Source: Trichobilharzia regenti (Eukaryota; Platyhelminthes; Trematoda; Strigeidida; Schistosomatidae). From it: a stretch of DNA of 64,000 bases. Location: contig OX235263.1 in the NCBI GenBank assembly GCA_944472135.2, positions 13,995,517 through 14,059,516 on the forward strand. The letters run 5' to 3'. Below, piece by piece: positions 9,701-20,535 of this stretch; position 1 is the first letter of the stretch; each line of letters starts with the position of its first letter. Position numbers and translations under genes: made by a program. The notes below the pieces were generated by a model. The model saw only the letters and a program-made list of their open reading frames with translations. It had not been told where the DNA came from and did no database searches.

Positions 9701-10660
9701 CATTACTATTTCCAAATGTCATATATACATATATATAAATAGATGCATACTGTTGTACAGGCTGATAATATATTCACTGCATGATTAACTGACGAAATTT
9801 AGTTAGCAGAGATAAATCGCGGTGAAAAAATGAACCCACTACAGTCCTACAGTGGTAACTATTTTGATGGTAGCACAGGGTGACGCAGGTTTGAATCTTA
9901 AGGTGTAGATCACTTCCTTAGTGGCTGGAGACACGTCCATCGAACAAATACCTATAGGCACGAAAAATATCTCCAGCCAGCTAAAATTAGAAGTCATTTA
10001 TCATTATTTGGTAGTACAGAGAAGTACACAGTTTCAAAGAGTAGGAAATATAATAAGATGGTTTAGCTGATAATTAAAATCTGGGCTTATTATTTCACCA
10101 GACAATTTTCACTATCTCTCATGTGTTTTATACCTTCGTGAATTATATCATATTGTAACGACACAACACAAAGGCTAGGCGACAGATCGTTTATTGATAA
10201 GAACCATTTAGTAAAATTATGTTTACAAGGAATGGAAAATTTTTCTTCAAAGTAAACATTTTGAATACTCACCATTCCTATAACGTTAAAATAAACCTAT
10301 CATATTTTGTTTTTGAGTCACTCTGATAATCTCATTAACCTGGAATGAGCGTCTTACCATTGAAAATGAAGGCAACACCGACTAGATTAATTAGATTTTA
10401 TTGTTAGTTACAAGGGCCCTTGTTTTATCAAGTGATTAACTAGTGCGAAAACTAAATGTTCACATTCAATGTACCAGTTTTTCTGAAGATCGTGAAAATC
10501 TTTCATGTAAACGGCCAGTTCAAGTGCTCAAAAATCTTTTCTGGGTAAAGATACATCTAACTGTTAGAGCATATAACTGAAGGAATCTGAGATTCAACCA
10601 CGTATGGACAGTATGTATCTCTCTCCATATCTGACGTTTGATGTGACTGTGTTCGCTGAA
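9701..10660. other. Unassigned stretch with an R1 scrap
   Basis: AT-rich. Only 10150-10215 is recognisable, matching the start of repeat R1 (AACGACACAACACAAAGGCT). No supported gene. Confidence 0.45.
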
Positions 10661-10878
10661 CTGTGCGTCGGTGGCCCAGTGGTAAGGACTCTCGCCGACC
10701 ATGCACATGGTCCGGGGTTCGAGCCCACGCCGACGCACACCTGATATCTATGGTCAGCCTGTGAATTTTGGGCTACCGATATCCACGCTGAAAATTCCAC
10801 ACTTGTACCAAAAATACGGTGTGGAATCAAGCTGTAATCAAAAATAAAAAAATAAATAAAAAAAAAATAAAAATACTT
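10661..10878 (+). mobile_element. SINE-C, tRNA-derived SINE
   Basis: The tRNA-like head is at 10663-10735: a perfect 7-bp acceptor stem (GCGTCGG with CCGACGC), A box TGGCCCAGTGG and B box GGGTTCGAGCCC (10713-10724). A body of about 110 bases (CTGATATCTATGGTC..., CTACCGATATCC...) and an A-rich AAAATAAAAAA tail follow. Copies at 16018, 23644 and 61832 show it is a dispersed element and not a tRNA gene. It is inserted at the end of a PLE-3 remnant. Confidence 0.85.
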
Positions 10879-11289
10879 AACTTGTGAAGATTTCGTTGCC
10901 CGTCTACTCAACATCTTCAAAGCATACTTCAAATTGTAGTGAGCTTTTAGATTTCTCCATGAGTTTATTAGTCATCTTTTCTAGTGACCTTGGATGTAAC
11001 TGGTTGATTTGTATGTTTTCACACCCTCTAGGCTACTTGTACTGGAACTGATTGTTTCCTTGACTTGAACTATGACCCTCTGTCTATGAGATTTCCTTCT
11101 CACCGATTGGTAAATTTTGTTTATGTCGACGTGCCTATTCATTGACGATTCACTGGAATACCAGTCTACTGAAGATTCTCTATCATTCTTGGCTTTTCCT
11201 GTGTCTAATATTTGAACGTCGTTTGGTAGTTGGGTAGTCCCAGTCAAATTGAAACATAAAACTCTCATTTCTCTGTAGTTTCTGACCAC
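10879..11289 (-). mobile_element. PLE-3 C-terminal region
   Basis: The minus strand encodes VQILDTGKAKNDRESS, SSMNRHVDINKIYQSVRRKS and QRVIVQVKETISSS, the segment after the GIY-YIG domain. The same segment is at 32220-32400 on the plus strand. The coding part ends near 10981, with noncoding sequence continuing to 10879. Confidence 0.7.
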
Positions 11290-11597
11290 GAATTTTTAGA
11301 AATTATTGCATTCCGTCTACTTTCGAACGCTAAACCTGTGGATATAATCTTGTTGACAGATAATACCTATAACTAACTGTTTGGCATTTCGTGAATTTTT
11401 AACATAAACGCATATCTGTGATTGTATATATTGTTGGATTTATATGTTCAAGTTGGCCCAAGTCAGTGAGTCTATGGTTTTGGTATCATTTTAGTTAACT
11501 GTGCTTAACTGTATTGTATGTTGTTGGATTGTATTGTTGTTTTGGCTTTTTACCCTTTTTGTTGTGAATTATTTTCCCTTTGCTGGTGTTGTTCTGA
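11290..11597. other. Unassigned, possibly RTE 5' leader
   Basis: T- and G-rich sequence ahead of the RTE endonuclease frame. It may be the 5' untranslated region of that element, but no second copy of this part is present to confirm it. Confidence 0.35.
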
Positions 11598-12482
11598 TTG
11601 TTTTATTACTTGTTTTCCGATTTTAACGGGAGCAACCCACAAGGTCACTTCTCTACAAACTTTTGTCTTAATGTAACCATTCCTTTCTCAGGCGTGAGGC
11701 TAGCCTCCCCACCCTGTAAACAAAGTTGCTACGGAAACTTCAGTTTGACGAATCTCTTTGCACCAAAAGAAAAAGTCTGTGTGGGGACATGGAACATTCG
11801 AAATATGTACGAGATCGGCAGAGTTGCTCAGATCGCAAACGAGATGAAAAGATACAGAATCCAAGTACTGGGAATATGTGAAAGAAGATGGAATGGGAAT
11901 GGACTCACCAAATAGTCAACGACTGAGTCAGTGATCTACTCCGGTCACCCAGAAGATAATCACACGCAAACCGAGGGCGTGGCTATCATAATGTCACCAA
12001 CGGAAACAAAGGCCTTGATGCAATGGGAGGCGACCTCGTCCAGTATAATGACCGCCAGATTCAACTCCAAAGGAAGGAAAGTGTCAATCATACAATGTTA
12101 TGCACCCACAAACAACGCAAACCTCGGAAAGAGAGAAGAATTCTACAGACAATTACAGCCAACAATGGACAATACTCCAGCTGGCGACATTAAAATACTA
12201 ATGGGAGACATGAACGCCAAACTGGGACCAGACAACACAGGAAGGGAACCAATCATGGGAACAGAAGCCCTCGGAGAAATGAATGAAAATGGAGAACTCT
12301 TCGCCGACTTCTGCGCCTTTAACGAACTAGTGATTGGTGGCAGTGTATACAAACACAAAGATATCCACAAGGCTACATGGGTGTCACCAGGTGGGAGAAC
12401 CAAAAACCAAATTGACTTCATCTCAATACTGCTCAAGGAAGTGGAGTCGCAGCCTACTGGACACAAAAGCAAGAAGAGGAGC

Positions 12483-12590
12483 AGATAAGATTTTTATTTT
12501 GATAAATCGCACAGTGTTTACAGTTATATGAACTGTTCAGTTCATATAACTGTAAACACTGTGCGATTTATCAAAATAAAAATCTTATCT
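12483..12590. repeat. Perfect 53-bp palindrome
   Basis: 12483-12535 and 12538-12590 are perfect inverted copies separated by TT. The left arm shares 3 bases (AGA) with the target-site duplication. The arms carry AAGATTTTTATTTTGATAAA and CACAGTGTTTACAG, the PLE end sequence. Confidence 0.95.
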
Positions 12591-12638
12591 ATAATGGAAT
12601 TATACTCTACCACAGTGCCCAAGTTTTATACTTATATC
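12486..12638 (+). mobile_element. PLE terminal sequence inserted in the RTE, with target-site duplication
   Basis: A 153-base insert consisting of two opposed copies of a PLE end followed by the unique end block ACTCTACCACAGTGCCCAAG. The 12-base direct repeat AAGAGGAGCAGA flanks it at 12474-12485 and 12639-12650. Removing the insert restores the RTE reading GADVGSDHFLV. The same end block occurs at 4895-4928, 37685-37730 and 42787-42838. Confidence 0.85.
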
Positions 12639-14938
12639 AAGAGGAGCAGACGTTGGCTCAGACCACTTTCTCGTACAAGGGACAATCCAAATCGAACTAA
12701 AAGCTTTCAGAGAAGGAGGAACTGCAGACAGACCACAAGCCAAGTTCAACACTCAAAAACTGAAGGAGCAGGCTGCAAAGGACATCTTCATAGCAAACAT
12801 AAGGGACAAAGACGAGACACAAATCAACACTAGCGAAAAGGTCAGCATCGAAAAGCACTGGAACAACCTGAAAGTGGTGTGGAGTCAAACCTGCATGGAA
12901 GTTCTAGGCAGAAAGAAGAGACAGGACAAACAGTGACTCACTACGGACACTTGGAAACTAATAGAAGAGAGAAGGACAGTGAAGCAAAAGATTATCCAGT
13001 GCACTGACGAGCAACAAAAACAAGAGTTGAATGCAAGCTACAATACACAGAACAAAAGAGTAAAGAAGAGTGCCAGGGAAGGCAAAAGAAAATATTATGA
13101 AGCCATGCCAAGTGAAGCAGAACAAGCTGCAGGCAAAGGAGACCTCGCCACACTCTACCAAACAACTAGGAACCTTTCGGGAAAAAGTTCGACACAGATT
13201 AAGCCAGTCAAGGATGACAATGGAAAGTCAATCACCAAAGAGGTGGAACAAAGAAAACACTGGGCTGAACACTTCAAAAGACTTCTAAATCGACCGCCAC
13301 CTAAAACGCGCCCAACAATACTAACAATGGAAGCAGATCTACCAGTGAACATCGACTCTCCGAAGAAATCAGAACTCGTGAATGCAAGCTGGAAAAGCAG
13401 CAGGACCAGCTGGATACCCAGTAGAAGCATTGAAAATGGACCCAGAGAAAACAACGGACTTGATGACGCCATTAATGGAGGTGTGGAAAGAGGGCAAAGT
13501 ACCCGAGGATTGGAAAAAAGATACTTATTCAAACTACGAAAGAAAGGAGACTTAAGTCAATGCAAGAACTGACGGGGAATTATGCTTCTGTCCATTCCAG
13601 GCAAAATACTAAGCCGCATCATCCTGGAGAGAATCAAAAAAGCCAACCTGGATTAAAATCTCCGACCGGAACAGGCTGGATTCAGGAGAAATACGTCATG
13701 TATTGATCGATTTGCCACACCACGGATCATCATTGAACAAAACTTGGAATGGTAGTTACCTCTCTACCTTACTCAACTTCATCAATTCTGGAAAGGGCAT
13801 TCGACAGCGTTGATCGAGAGGTCATTTGGCAACTTCATCGCTACAACGGGGTGCCATCGACAATTATACATCTCATCCAACAGTTATACGATAATGCTGT
13901 ATGCCAAGTAATCCACAACGGGTAACTTATGGAAGCCTTCGAAGTAAGGACGTGAGTGAGGCAAGGCTGTTACTATCGCCAATGATCTTCCTGACTGCAG
14001 CAGATTGGATAATGCCACAAAAACCGAGTGAGCAATGGGGAAACAGGCATAAAGTGGACTCACACAAAAAATTTGGAGGATCTGGACTTCGCCAATCATA
14101 TATGTCTGATTTCCCACAAACTGGAAGATATTCAAGTGAAAAGCAACAAGTTATCAGAAGAAGCATCAAAGAAAGAACTTCAGGTGAACATAGATAAAAC
14201 AGAGGTGGCCAACACCAACAGCAACAACAACAACAGACAACAGACAACAATCACCCAGCAGAAATGGGAGGAACCTAAAGGAAAAAACCTCCTTTGTGTG
14301 CCTACCTGGGAGGCATCGTTTCAAAAACTGGCGGACGGAACTGATGGGGATATCAAAGCAAGGATGGGGAAAGCAAGACAAGCCTTCATTACTCTTAAGT
14401 CTGTGTGGAGGTCAACAGCACTCAGCATGAAAATGAAAAAAAAATATGGATTCTCAACTTCCATGTGAAGTCAGTCAATGCTACTCTCTACGGACCAGAG
14501 ACTTGGCGCATCATAGACAACATCACAAACAAATTACAGACCTTCATAAACAGTTGTCTTCGCTCAATACTCAAGATCAGATGGCCGGTCAGAAAAGATC
14601 AGAAACAGGGATCTCTGGCAATCAGCGAACCAACCGGGAACCGAGTGTGAAGCAAATAGGCAGGAAGAAATGGGGGTGGATTGCCTGGACATAATCTGAG
14701 GAAACCATCATGTGACATCACTAGACAAGCCATCGCTCGATTAGAACCCGAAAGGGAAGCGGCGAGGTGGTCGTCAGTGTGAGGGTAGGGTGACATGGTG
14801 GAGGTCATGTAAAGAGGAGATGAAAGCATGTGGGCAGACTTGGAGCGGAGTGAAAAGGTTGGCAGAAAACCGAAGGCAATGGAGACGCGCAGCTGAAGCC
14901 CTATGTTCCTCGAGGAATTAAAGGATATAATAATAATA

Positions 14939-16015
14939 GTCAAATTGATGTCCTTCGTTTTCTGTATGCAGTAGTAGTGATATGAGGGAGTATATGTAAT
15001 GTCTTTTGACGGCTAGCTTTTGGTCATTGATAGGAAGAAAAAAGGGACGTCCACTCTGACCAATGTAGTGTTTTTCGGACTTGTTACAATTTATTTTGAA
15101 GATGATGTTGGTTTTTATCTTCTTTCGCTGCTGAGTCTTGCGGTTGACACATAGCTAGCTGGATGAAGTGATTTCGCTGACTTGTATGTGACATCAATTG
15201 CTAAAGGTTTGAAAAGTGTTGCAGTGATTTCTGAGATGTCTCTTTTATATGGTTGGGCGATATTCTTTGTAATTTCCTTGGGGGTCGTCGATTAGGTAGG
15301 TTGGCTTGTCGGCACATGCCTTTTGGTGAAATTCCGTGAATATGCATTTTTTTGGAAGACGTCCTTGAGATGCCTTTCTTCAATTTACTTCAGGGTGGGA
15401 GTGCTGCAATGGTTTACGGCTAGCTGTCTTGAATAATGTTTGTATACGATTCCTTTTGCATGTTGTTGGGTTGCTACTGTTGAAATTGAGTATTTGGTCC
15501 ATGTGAGTTGACTATCTTTAAACTTGAGTTTCTAATTCTTCTGTGGTTTTTCGCCTGACTAAGACATCCAAAAATGGGATTTTGTTCTCGGATTCCTCTT
15601 CTCTTGTGAATTTGATGTCGTTCAATACATTGTTTATTAAGTTGTGAGTTTCATTCACTCGTTTCTTTTGATTATTATAAATGTGTCATCTACGTGACGT
15701 ATCCAAATTTCGGGGTTTGATCTTTGATATGACTACGTTTTCGAGCCTTTGCATCACTGCTTCTGCAATCAAACCTAATATTGGTGATTCCATGGGTGTT
15801 CCTTTGACTTGTTCATATATTTGGCTGTTGAACTGATAGTACGTTGTTAGACATAGGTTTGTGGATTCCACACAACTTCTATGTTGCATTTTTGATTGTT
15901 GTGAAAGGTGTTCTTCGTTGCTAAGTAGTTGCCCCACGGTCTCTTTTTGCTAGTTTCTGCCCATTTGAGGTATATAGTACTGTGACGTCGGAGGATATCA
16001 TCTACATCTGAGCTG
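14939..16015 (-). pseudogene. PLE-3 reverse transcriptase to GIY-YIG, decayed
   Basis: The minus strand reads, in order, TYYQFNSQIYEQVKGTPMES (motif B, usually GVPMGS), LIAEAVMQRLENVV, then KPRNLDTSRR where relatives have the YVDD motif (42680), NLINNVLNDIKF, IPFLDVLVRRKT, then decayed linker and GIY-YIG sequence down to about 15020 (GDKNQHHLQNKL, the relic of INTIYKIN). Motif C is destroyed and the frame shifts repeatedly. Its upstream side is cut by SINE-C at 16018 and its downstream end abuts the RTE-A tail. Confidence 0.8.
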
Positions 16016-16017
16016 CT

Positions 16018-16217
16018 ACGCGTCGGTGGCACAGTGGTTAAGACTCTCGCCGACCATGCACATGGTCCGGGGTTCGAGCCCACGCCGACGCACACCTGAT
16101 ATCTATGGTCGGCCTGTGAAATTTGGGCTACCGATATCCATGCTGAAAATTCCATGCTTGTACCAAAAATACGGTGTGGAATCAAGCTGTAACCAAAAAT
16201 AAAAAAAAAAAAAAAAA
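16018..16217 (+). mobile_element. SINE-C, tRNA-derived SINE
   Basis: tRNA-like head 16020-16092 with the full acceptor stem, A box TGGCACAGTGGTTAAG and B box GGGTTCGAGCCC. The body is nearly identical to the copy at 10661 and it ends in an uninterrupted 17-base A run at 16201-16217. The long pure A tail and high identity suggest recent insertion. Confidence 0.88.
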
Positions 16218-16369
16218 TAGGTCACTTCGCTCAGTTATATTTCTTATGGTCACTCTACAGTGGACTATCTCCTCATATTTATTTCCCGCAGATATGTGTG
16301 ACCACATTAACTTCTCAGTTATTGCAGAACAACTTGTTCTCCCACTGCTAATCAATCAATCTGTTTTTT

Positions 16370-16420
16370 ATGGCTCCTGAGGAGCCGCAAACTAGGACGA
16401 AACAGCTGTCCAATCCTTAT
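16370..16420 (+). ncRNA. Isolated hammerhead ribozyme core
   Basis: Core CTGAGGA at 16377-16383, AAACTAGGAC ending stem II, GAAA at 16399-16402, CAGCTG as a minimal stem III, then cleavage triplet GTC at 16408-16410. Every conserved single-stranded core base is present. However, stem II 5' side (GCCGC) pairs poorly with TAGGAC, and no good helix I is seen. The 15-base palindrome GGCTCCTGAGGAGCC overlaps the core. No SINE-B head or 3' end surrounds it. It is probably a relic. Confidence 0.5.
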
Positions 16421-16429
16421 TTGATTTCC

Positions 16430-17220
16430 GATGCTTCTTTAACTCGTTTTTCTTCTCTGATAAAATCTAATTTGTAACAATTCAAAATGACGGATCTGTG
16501 TATGGATTAAGTAGATATACATTGTGAGAACCACACTGAATACAGATGGAAAATTAAATACAACAGAACAGATGGAAAATCAAATCAGGTTTGTCCTCTA
16601 TCCAGTTTTATCTACATTGAAAAGAATAATGCGAAACAGAATATCAATGATTTCTTTATTATGTACATATAATTAGAAATTCGTTTTTCATGTTCAACTA
16701 TACTTCAATGAATGACTTCACATTTACAACATATCTCTGCACGACATATTCCCCTCTAGAAAAGAAAAACCACACCGACTGAATGGAAATAATTTCTGAG
16801 TACGTGAGGGGAAACAGATATTGGATAATAATAAAATTTCAATGGAACATTTTAATTTACGAGTGAGCTATACACAACGTTTGAGTAAACTACGGGTGGA
16901 ATCAACCTGACGATCGATATGTTTAGTGACAATAAAAAAAAACACAACAGAAAACAGTATTAGATAGTTAATTGCATGCAGGTGTGTTTCATTTCTCATG
17001 ATATGAGGACTGAAATGAAAGATGGGAAAAGATTTGAGGGAAATGAAACTTCCGAATCTACGCATTTCATATGTATTTATTTGTTTATTTTGAGAAACGC
17101 TTTTGTTGATTACAAATAAATAATAATATAAATTGAAATCTACGCTTTCTGGAAAACGCATAATTAATACTATTCCTACTAGTATAAGTTTCAAATAGAA
17201 CACAGGCGTTCAATATTACA
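16430..17220. other. Unassigned stretch
   Basis: AT-rich, no recognised repeat. The 111-codon minus frame at 16868-17203 is dominated by Phe, Ile, Leu and Asn codons, as expected of random AT-rich DNA. Confidence 0.5.
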
Positions 17221-17836
17221 ACTAAGGGCGGATAAAACTGATGATGACATCACCAAAGCGAGGATCGAGAAAGAAACACAAGCTTTCATTACTCTCAATT
17301 CTGAGTGTAGGAGGTCAATAGCACTCAAAGTGAAAAATAAGGTCCGGATTTTCAACTCCATTTTGAGGTCAATGCTTCAGAGAATTGGGCAGCGCTTTAT
17401 GAAAGCCACTTCGAACAAACTACATACCTCCATCAATAGCTGTCTTTGCTCGATACTTCTTTCAAGTTCAGAAAATATCGCCAACAGGGATCTCTGGCAA
17501 TGAGTGAACCAACCCAACCAAGCAGGAACCAATTGGGCAATAAATAAGCAGGAAGAAATGGAGATAGATTGGCTGGCCATACTCTGAGAAAACAAGCATC
17601 AAGTGAATGACATCACAATACAGGCCATTGCTCGAGTGGAACCTGGATGGGAAGCGGCGAGTTGGTCGTCACTACAGTGGTGGGGTGACATGGAGAAGGC
17701 CATGGGAAGAGGAGATGAGAACCTATAGACAGACGGGTAGCCAGGTTAAAACGTTGGTGGCGAACCATACGCAATGAAGACGAGCGGTTCAAGCCTTGTG
17801 TTGATCTAGAAGCTAAAGAAAACAATCATAATAATA
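17221..17836 (+). mobile_element. RTE-A 3' end
   Basis: Begins at DDDITKARIEKETQAFITL-like sequence and follows the C-terminal order (KVRIFNSI, INSCLCSIL, RKKWR.IGW, GGAAGCGGCGAGTTGGTC, EEEM) to the tail at 17815-17836 (ATAATAATAAT). Frames are broken. A minus-strand RTE follows directly. Confidence 0.8.
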
Positions 17837-18265
17837 ATCCTTTCTGGTCATCTTGTCTTCATTAGCCGGTCAGCGATGGAGGCGAATAGTGAAATTCCGT
17901 AGAAGGCTGTTAGAAATCATATTGATGACGCATCTGCTAAATCGCTGAATCATATGGATGCCTTAACTTGATGTTAAACTTGATGATTCATTTTTCGTTC
18001 CTGATTCTGTCTGAAGCAGACTAATTTCAGATTGGTAAAAGTCCATTTTGCTTTTGTAATCATGGTCGACTTTGTCATCCTTGTCCTTGCCGTCTGTATT
18101 TGAAACGATGATACCCAGATAAGTGAAAGAGGTGGCGCCTTTTATCTTTTTCCCGTTGATGGCAGATGATACTCCCTATTGTTGGTTAGGTGTTTTCATT
18201 ACTTCTGTCTTCTCTATTTCTAATTTAGGTCCTGCCTTCTGTGCGTCGTCTACCTTCGAATAGTA
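17837..18265 (-). mobile_element. RTE fragment, divergent
   Basis: The reverse strand gives KLEIEKTEVMKTPNQQ, the INGKKIKGATSFTYLGIIVS block and DGKDKDDK, the thumb and C-terminal part of an RTE protein. It is more divergent than neighbours and has no 3' tail. It lies tail-to-tail with the plus-strand copy before it. Confidence 0.65.
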
Positions 18266-18529
18266 TATGAATGTAACTAATAATAGTAATAACAATATCT
18301 TTATTCAGGATAATGAGTTATTGTGCACTGAAAAACCGTAGGCGTGTTTCCATTCTACTCCTTGTATGGAATAGTCAACAGAACGGCATTTATCCTCTTG
18401 AAACACACTCGGACCCACTAAGGTGGATCTCATTCATTTCCTTCTAAAAATGCATCGAGATGGGAGGAAAGCCGAACGAAAAAAAGCACATAAGTACAGG
18501 CGATAATTTGACGATGTATTTAGACTACT

Positions 18530-18763
18530 TTTTTTCCTTCACGTTCCCCAGTGGAACATAGGGCAGCTTCAAGCCATTGGCTTGAAGTTTCTGTAGCAGT
18601 GTTCATTTTGCAGGATGGGGTTGCTAGCCTCATGCCTAACCTTTCCTCGTTACCAGCACTATTTCTGGCTTAGCGAGGTAAAGGAGTGTGTTGACCGGGA
18701 ATCGAACTCCAGACCATACGCATGGTTGGCAAGCGTCCTAACCGCTATGCCATCGAGGCACAT
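18530..18763 (-). mobile_element. SINE-D with tRNA-like head and RTE-like 3' end
   Basis: On the minus strand: head GTGCCTCGATGGCATAGCGG (A box TGGCATAGCGGTTAGG), B box GAGTTCGATTCCC, a body with a paired CTTCAAGCC/GGCTTGAAG block, and the 3' end GCCCTATGTTCCACTGGGGA, which copies the RTE tail signature. Sister copies are at 28793 (-) and 30465 (+). Confidence 0.75.
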
Positions 18764-19190
18764 TTAAACTACTTATGTATTATGAACTAGTGTAAACATG
18801 CCAAATTATGTGTGATGCAAAATCAAGTAACTCATTGATTTAAGGGGACCTGTAAATTCAAGAATAAAACCTGTGCAGATTGTTTTTCGTGTTGGTTGAA
18901 GTTATATGACCAATTGTGGTCATCTCTTTAAGGGAAGGAAGAAAAAGTCATTCGTAGTTTGTGAAGCTGTATTGATTAAGGTGACCAGCATAAACTATGT
19001 ATGACGCTAGCCTTTGCCTTCACCGGCTTAGAATTAAACTGAAAAAGAGGTTGGATATTCAGTCTATAACATAACATCAACCAATAAAGTCAATAGCGAT
19101 CAGTTTGAGTTACAACTGATCACCTGTGTGATATAGAGATGGGTTTAAGCAACAGAATCTTTCACTTTTGTAATTGTGTACGGTTCTTCA
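18764..19190. other. Unassigned stretch
   Basis: No element or gene recognised. Confidence 0.45.
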
Positions 19191-20180
19191 CCAACGTTTT
19201 AACCTGGCTACACGTCTGCCCATATGCTTTCATCTCCTCTTCTCGTGGCCTCTTCCATGTCACCCCACTCTTGAACTGACGACCAACTTGCTGCTTCCCA
19301 TTCACCTTTCACTCGAGCTATAGCCTGGCTTGTAACGTCACTTACTTGATGGTTTGATTTCTAAGAGTATGGCCAATCAGTCCACCTCCATTTCTTTCAG
19401 CTTATTTGTTGCACAGTTGGTTCCTGCTTGGTTGTGTTGGTTGGTTCATTGCCATAGATCCATGTTGGTGATCTTTTCTGGCCGGCTATCTGAAATTGAG
19501 AGAAGTAATGAGCGTAGACAGCTGTTGATGGAGGTTTGTAGTTTGTTCGAAATGCCCTTCATGACGTGTCAGCTAAGTTTCTAAAACACTGACTTCAAAA
19601 TGTAGTTGAAAATCCTGATCTTATTTTTCAGTTTGAGTGCTGTTGACCTCCTGCACTCAGACTTGAGAGTAATGAAAGCTTGTATGGCTGTCCTGATACT
19701 CTTTTTGATGATGTCAACATCATTTCTATCCTCCTGTAGATGAAATGATGCTTCCCATGTGGGCATTTAGCGGAAGGAGATTGCTTCTTTCAGAATCCTT
19801 GCATTTATGGTGGCTGATTGTTGTCTGTTGTGGTTGCTGCTGGCCAGAAATCTTCATAACTCACCTCTGTTTCCTCTATGTTCACGTGAAGTAATTTCCT
19901 ATCTTTGACGTTTCTTCCTCTGTCGACTTTTTTCTTTTCGCTTGCATATCTCCCAGTTTGTGGGAAATCACACGTATATCATCGGCGAAATCCAGATCTT
20001 CCAAGTGTTTTGTGTGGGTCCGATTCATGTCTGTCTCCTCTTTGCCTGCTCTCTGTCTGTCGCATTACCGAGTATACCACAATCAGGACAATCATTGTAG
20101 ATAGTAGGCAGCCAGACAGTTTATCTTACTCGCGTCTTCACTTCGAAGGATTTTGGAAATTTACACTAGTAAAGTTCATC
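19191..20180 (-). mobile_element. RTE-A, RT to near 3' end
   Basis: Minus-strand copy lacking the final tail. From 20150 downward: GFxVKTRV remnant, the DLEDLDFADDIRV block near 20005 with motif C FADD intact, SHKLGDMQAKRKKS, KIRNYFT, the polyQ-rich block, the ADxTGG-like YLGSI region reduced to PTWEASFHLQEDRND, KSIRTAIQAFITLKSECRRS, and C-terminal blocks to 19191. Stops and shifts are frequent. Confidence 0.82.
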
Positions 20181-20535
20181 TATATCAACGAACTGTAATA
20201 ATTTGAATGAATACTGATTAAACAAAATTAGTTGTTTGAATGAACGTTTTATTGGAAAAAAAAGATGAATTAAACACGTAAATGTTTTTTTCATCGTATC
20301 AAGAAGAAGAATTCTCTTTCTTTCTGTCACATTTCAGAGAATTAAAAAAAAACAATGAATTTTAGGCATAAACTAACCTTTTATTGTGAAGCTGAATTTC
20401 TGAATAGAGTATACGTGCCTTACTGATTGAAACAGCTCTAGTTGTTTGTACGAATGTTCCTGTAATTTGTATAAACCAAGAAAGATGAGTGGCAGACTAA
20501 ACGCACATACTATCACAGTGTAAGTTGTCCATACT
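20181..20535. other. Unassigned stretch
   Basis: AT-rich; nothing recognised. Confidence 0.4.

Larger units (their letters stand above)
11760..14700 (+). pseudogene. RTE-A endonuclease-reverse transcriptase ORF, broken
   Basis: APE-type endonuclease: VCVGTWNIRNMYEIG, VLGICERRWNGNG (catalytic Glu kept), an in-frame TAG at 11913-11915, then QCYAPTNNANLGK, ILMGDMNAKLGPDN, GELFADFCAFN and RTKNQIDFIS. The last has Phe where IDH is usual. After the insertion, VGSDHFLVQGT resumes at 12651. The RT follows: GPAGYPVEALKMDPE (13411-13455) in a shifted frame, LLSIPGKILSRII, KAFDSVDREVIW (motif A, about 13795), YDNAVCQVIHNG, RQGC (motif B start, then a frameshift) and motif C DFANHICLI near 14090, where the catalytic DD has become NH. 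The C-terminus has [33 protein letters not shown] and RKKWGWIAWT. It cannot encode an active enzyme. Confidence 0.85.
11598..14937 (+). mobile_element. RTE-A (SR2-like), near full-length but dead
   Basis: The only copy here with an endonuclease. It runs from the endonuclease start near 11600 to the ATAATAATA tail at 14925-14937, about 3.3 kb, the usual size for RTE. A 153-base PLE end is inserted at 12486-12638 with a 12-bp target duplication. The copy is riddled with stops and frameshifts. A degraded PLE-3 lies directly 3' of its tail in opposite orientation, suggesting insertion into that PLE. Confidence 0.85.

Noticed and set aside
10663..10735. Possible functional tRNA gene (also at 16020-16092 and 61834-61906)
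   Set aside because: The cloverleaf is good, but the same head, body and A-rich tail recur in at least four places, so it is the head of SINE-C.
12143..12472. Minus-strand 109-codon frame, and others at 13155-13532 and 13927-14250
   Set aside because: Antisense shadows of the RTE coding sequence.
16868..17203. 111-codon minus-strand gene
   Set aside because: Composition is that of AT-rich random sequence; no domain, no second copy, no splice context.
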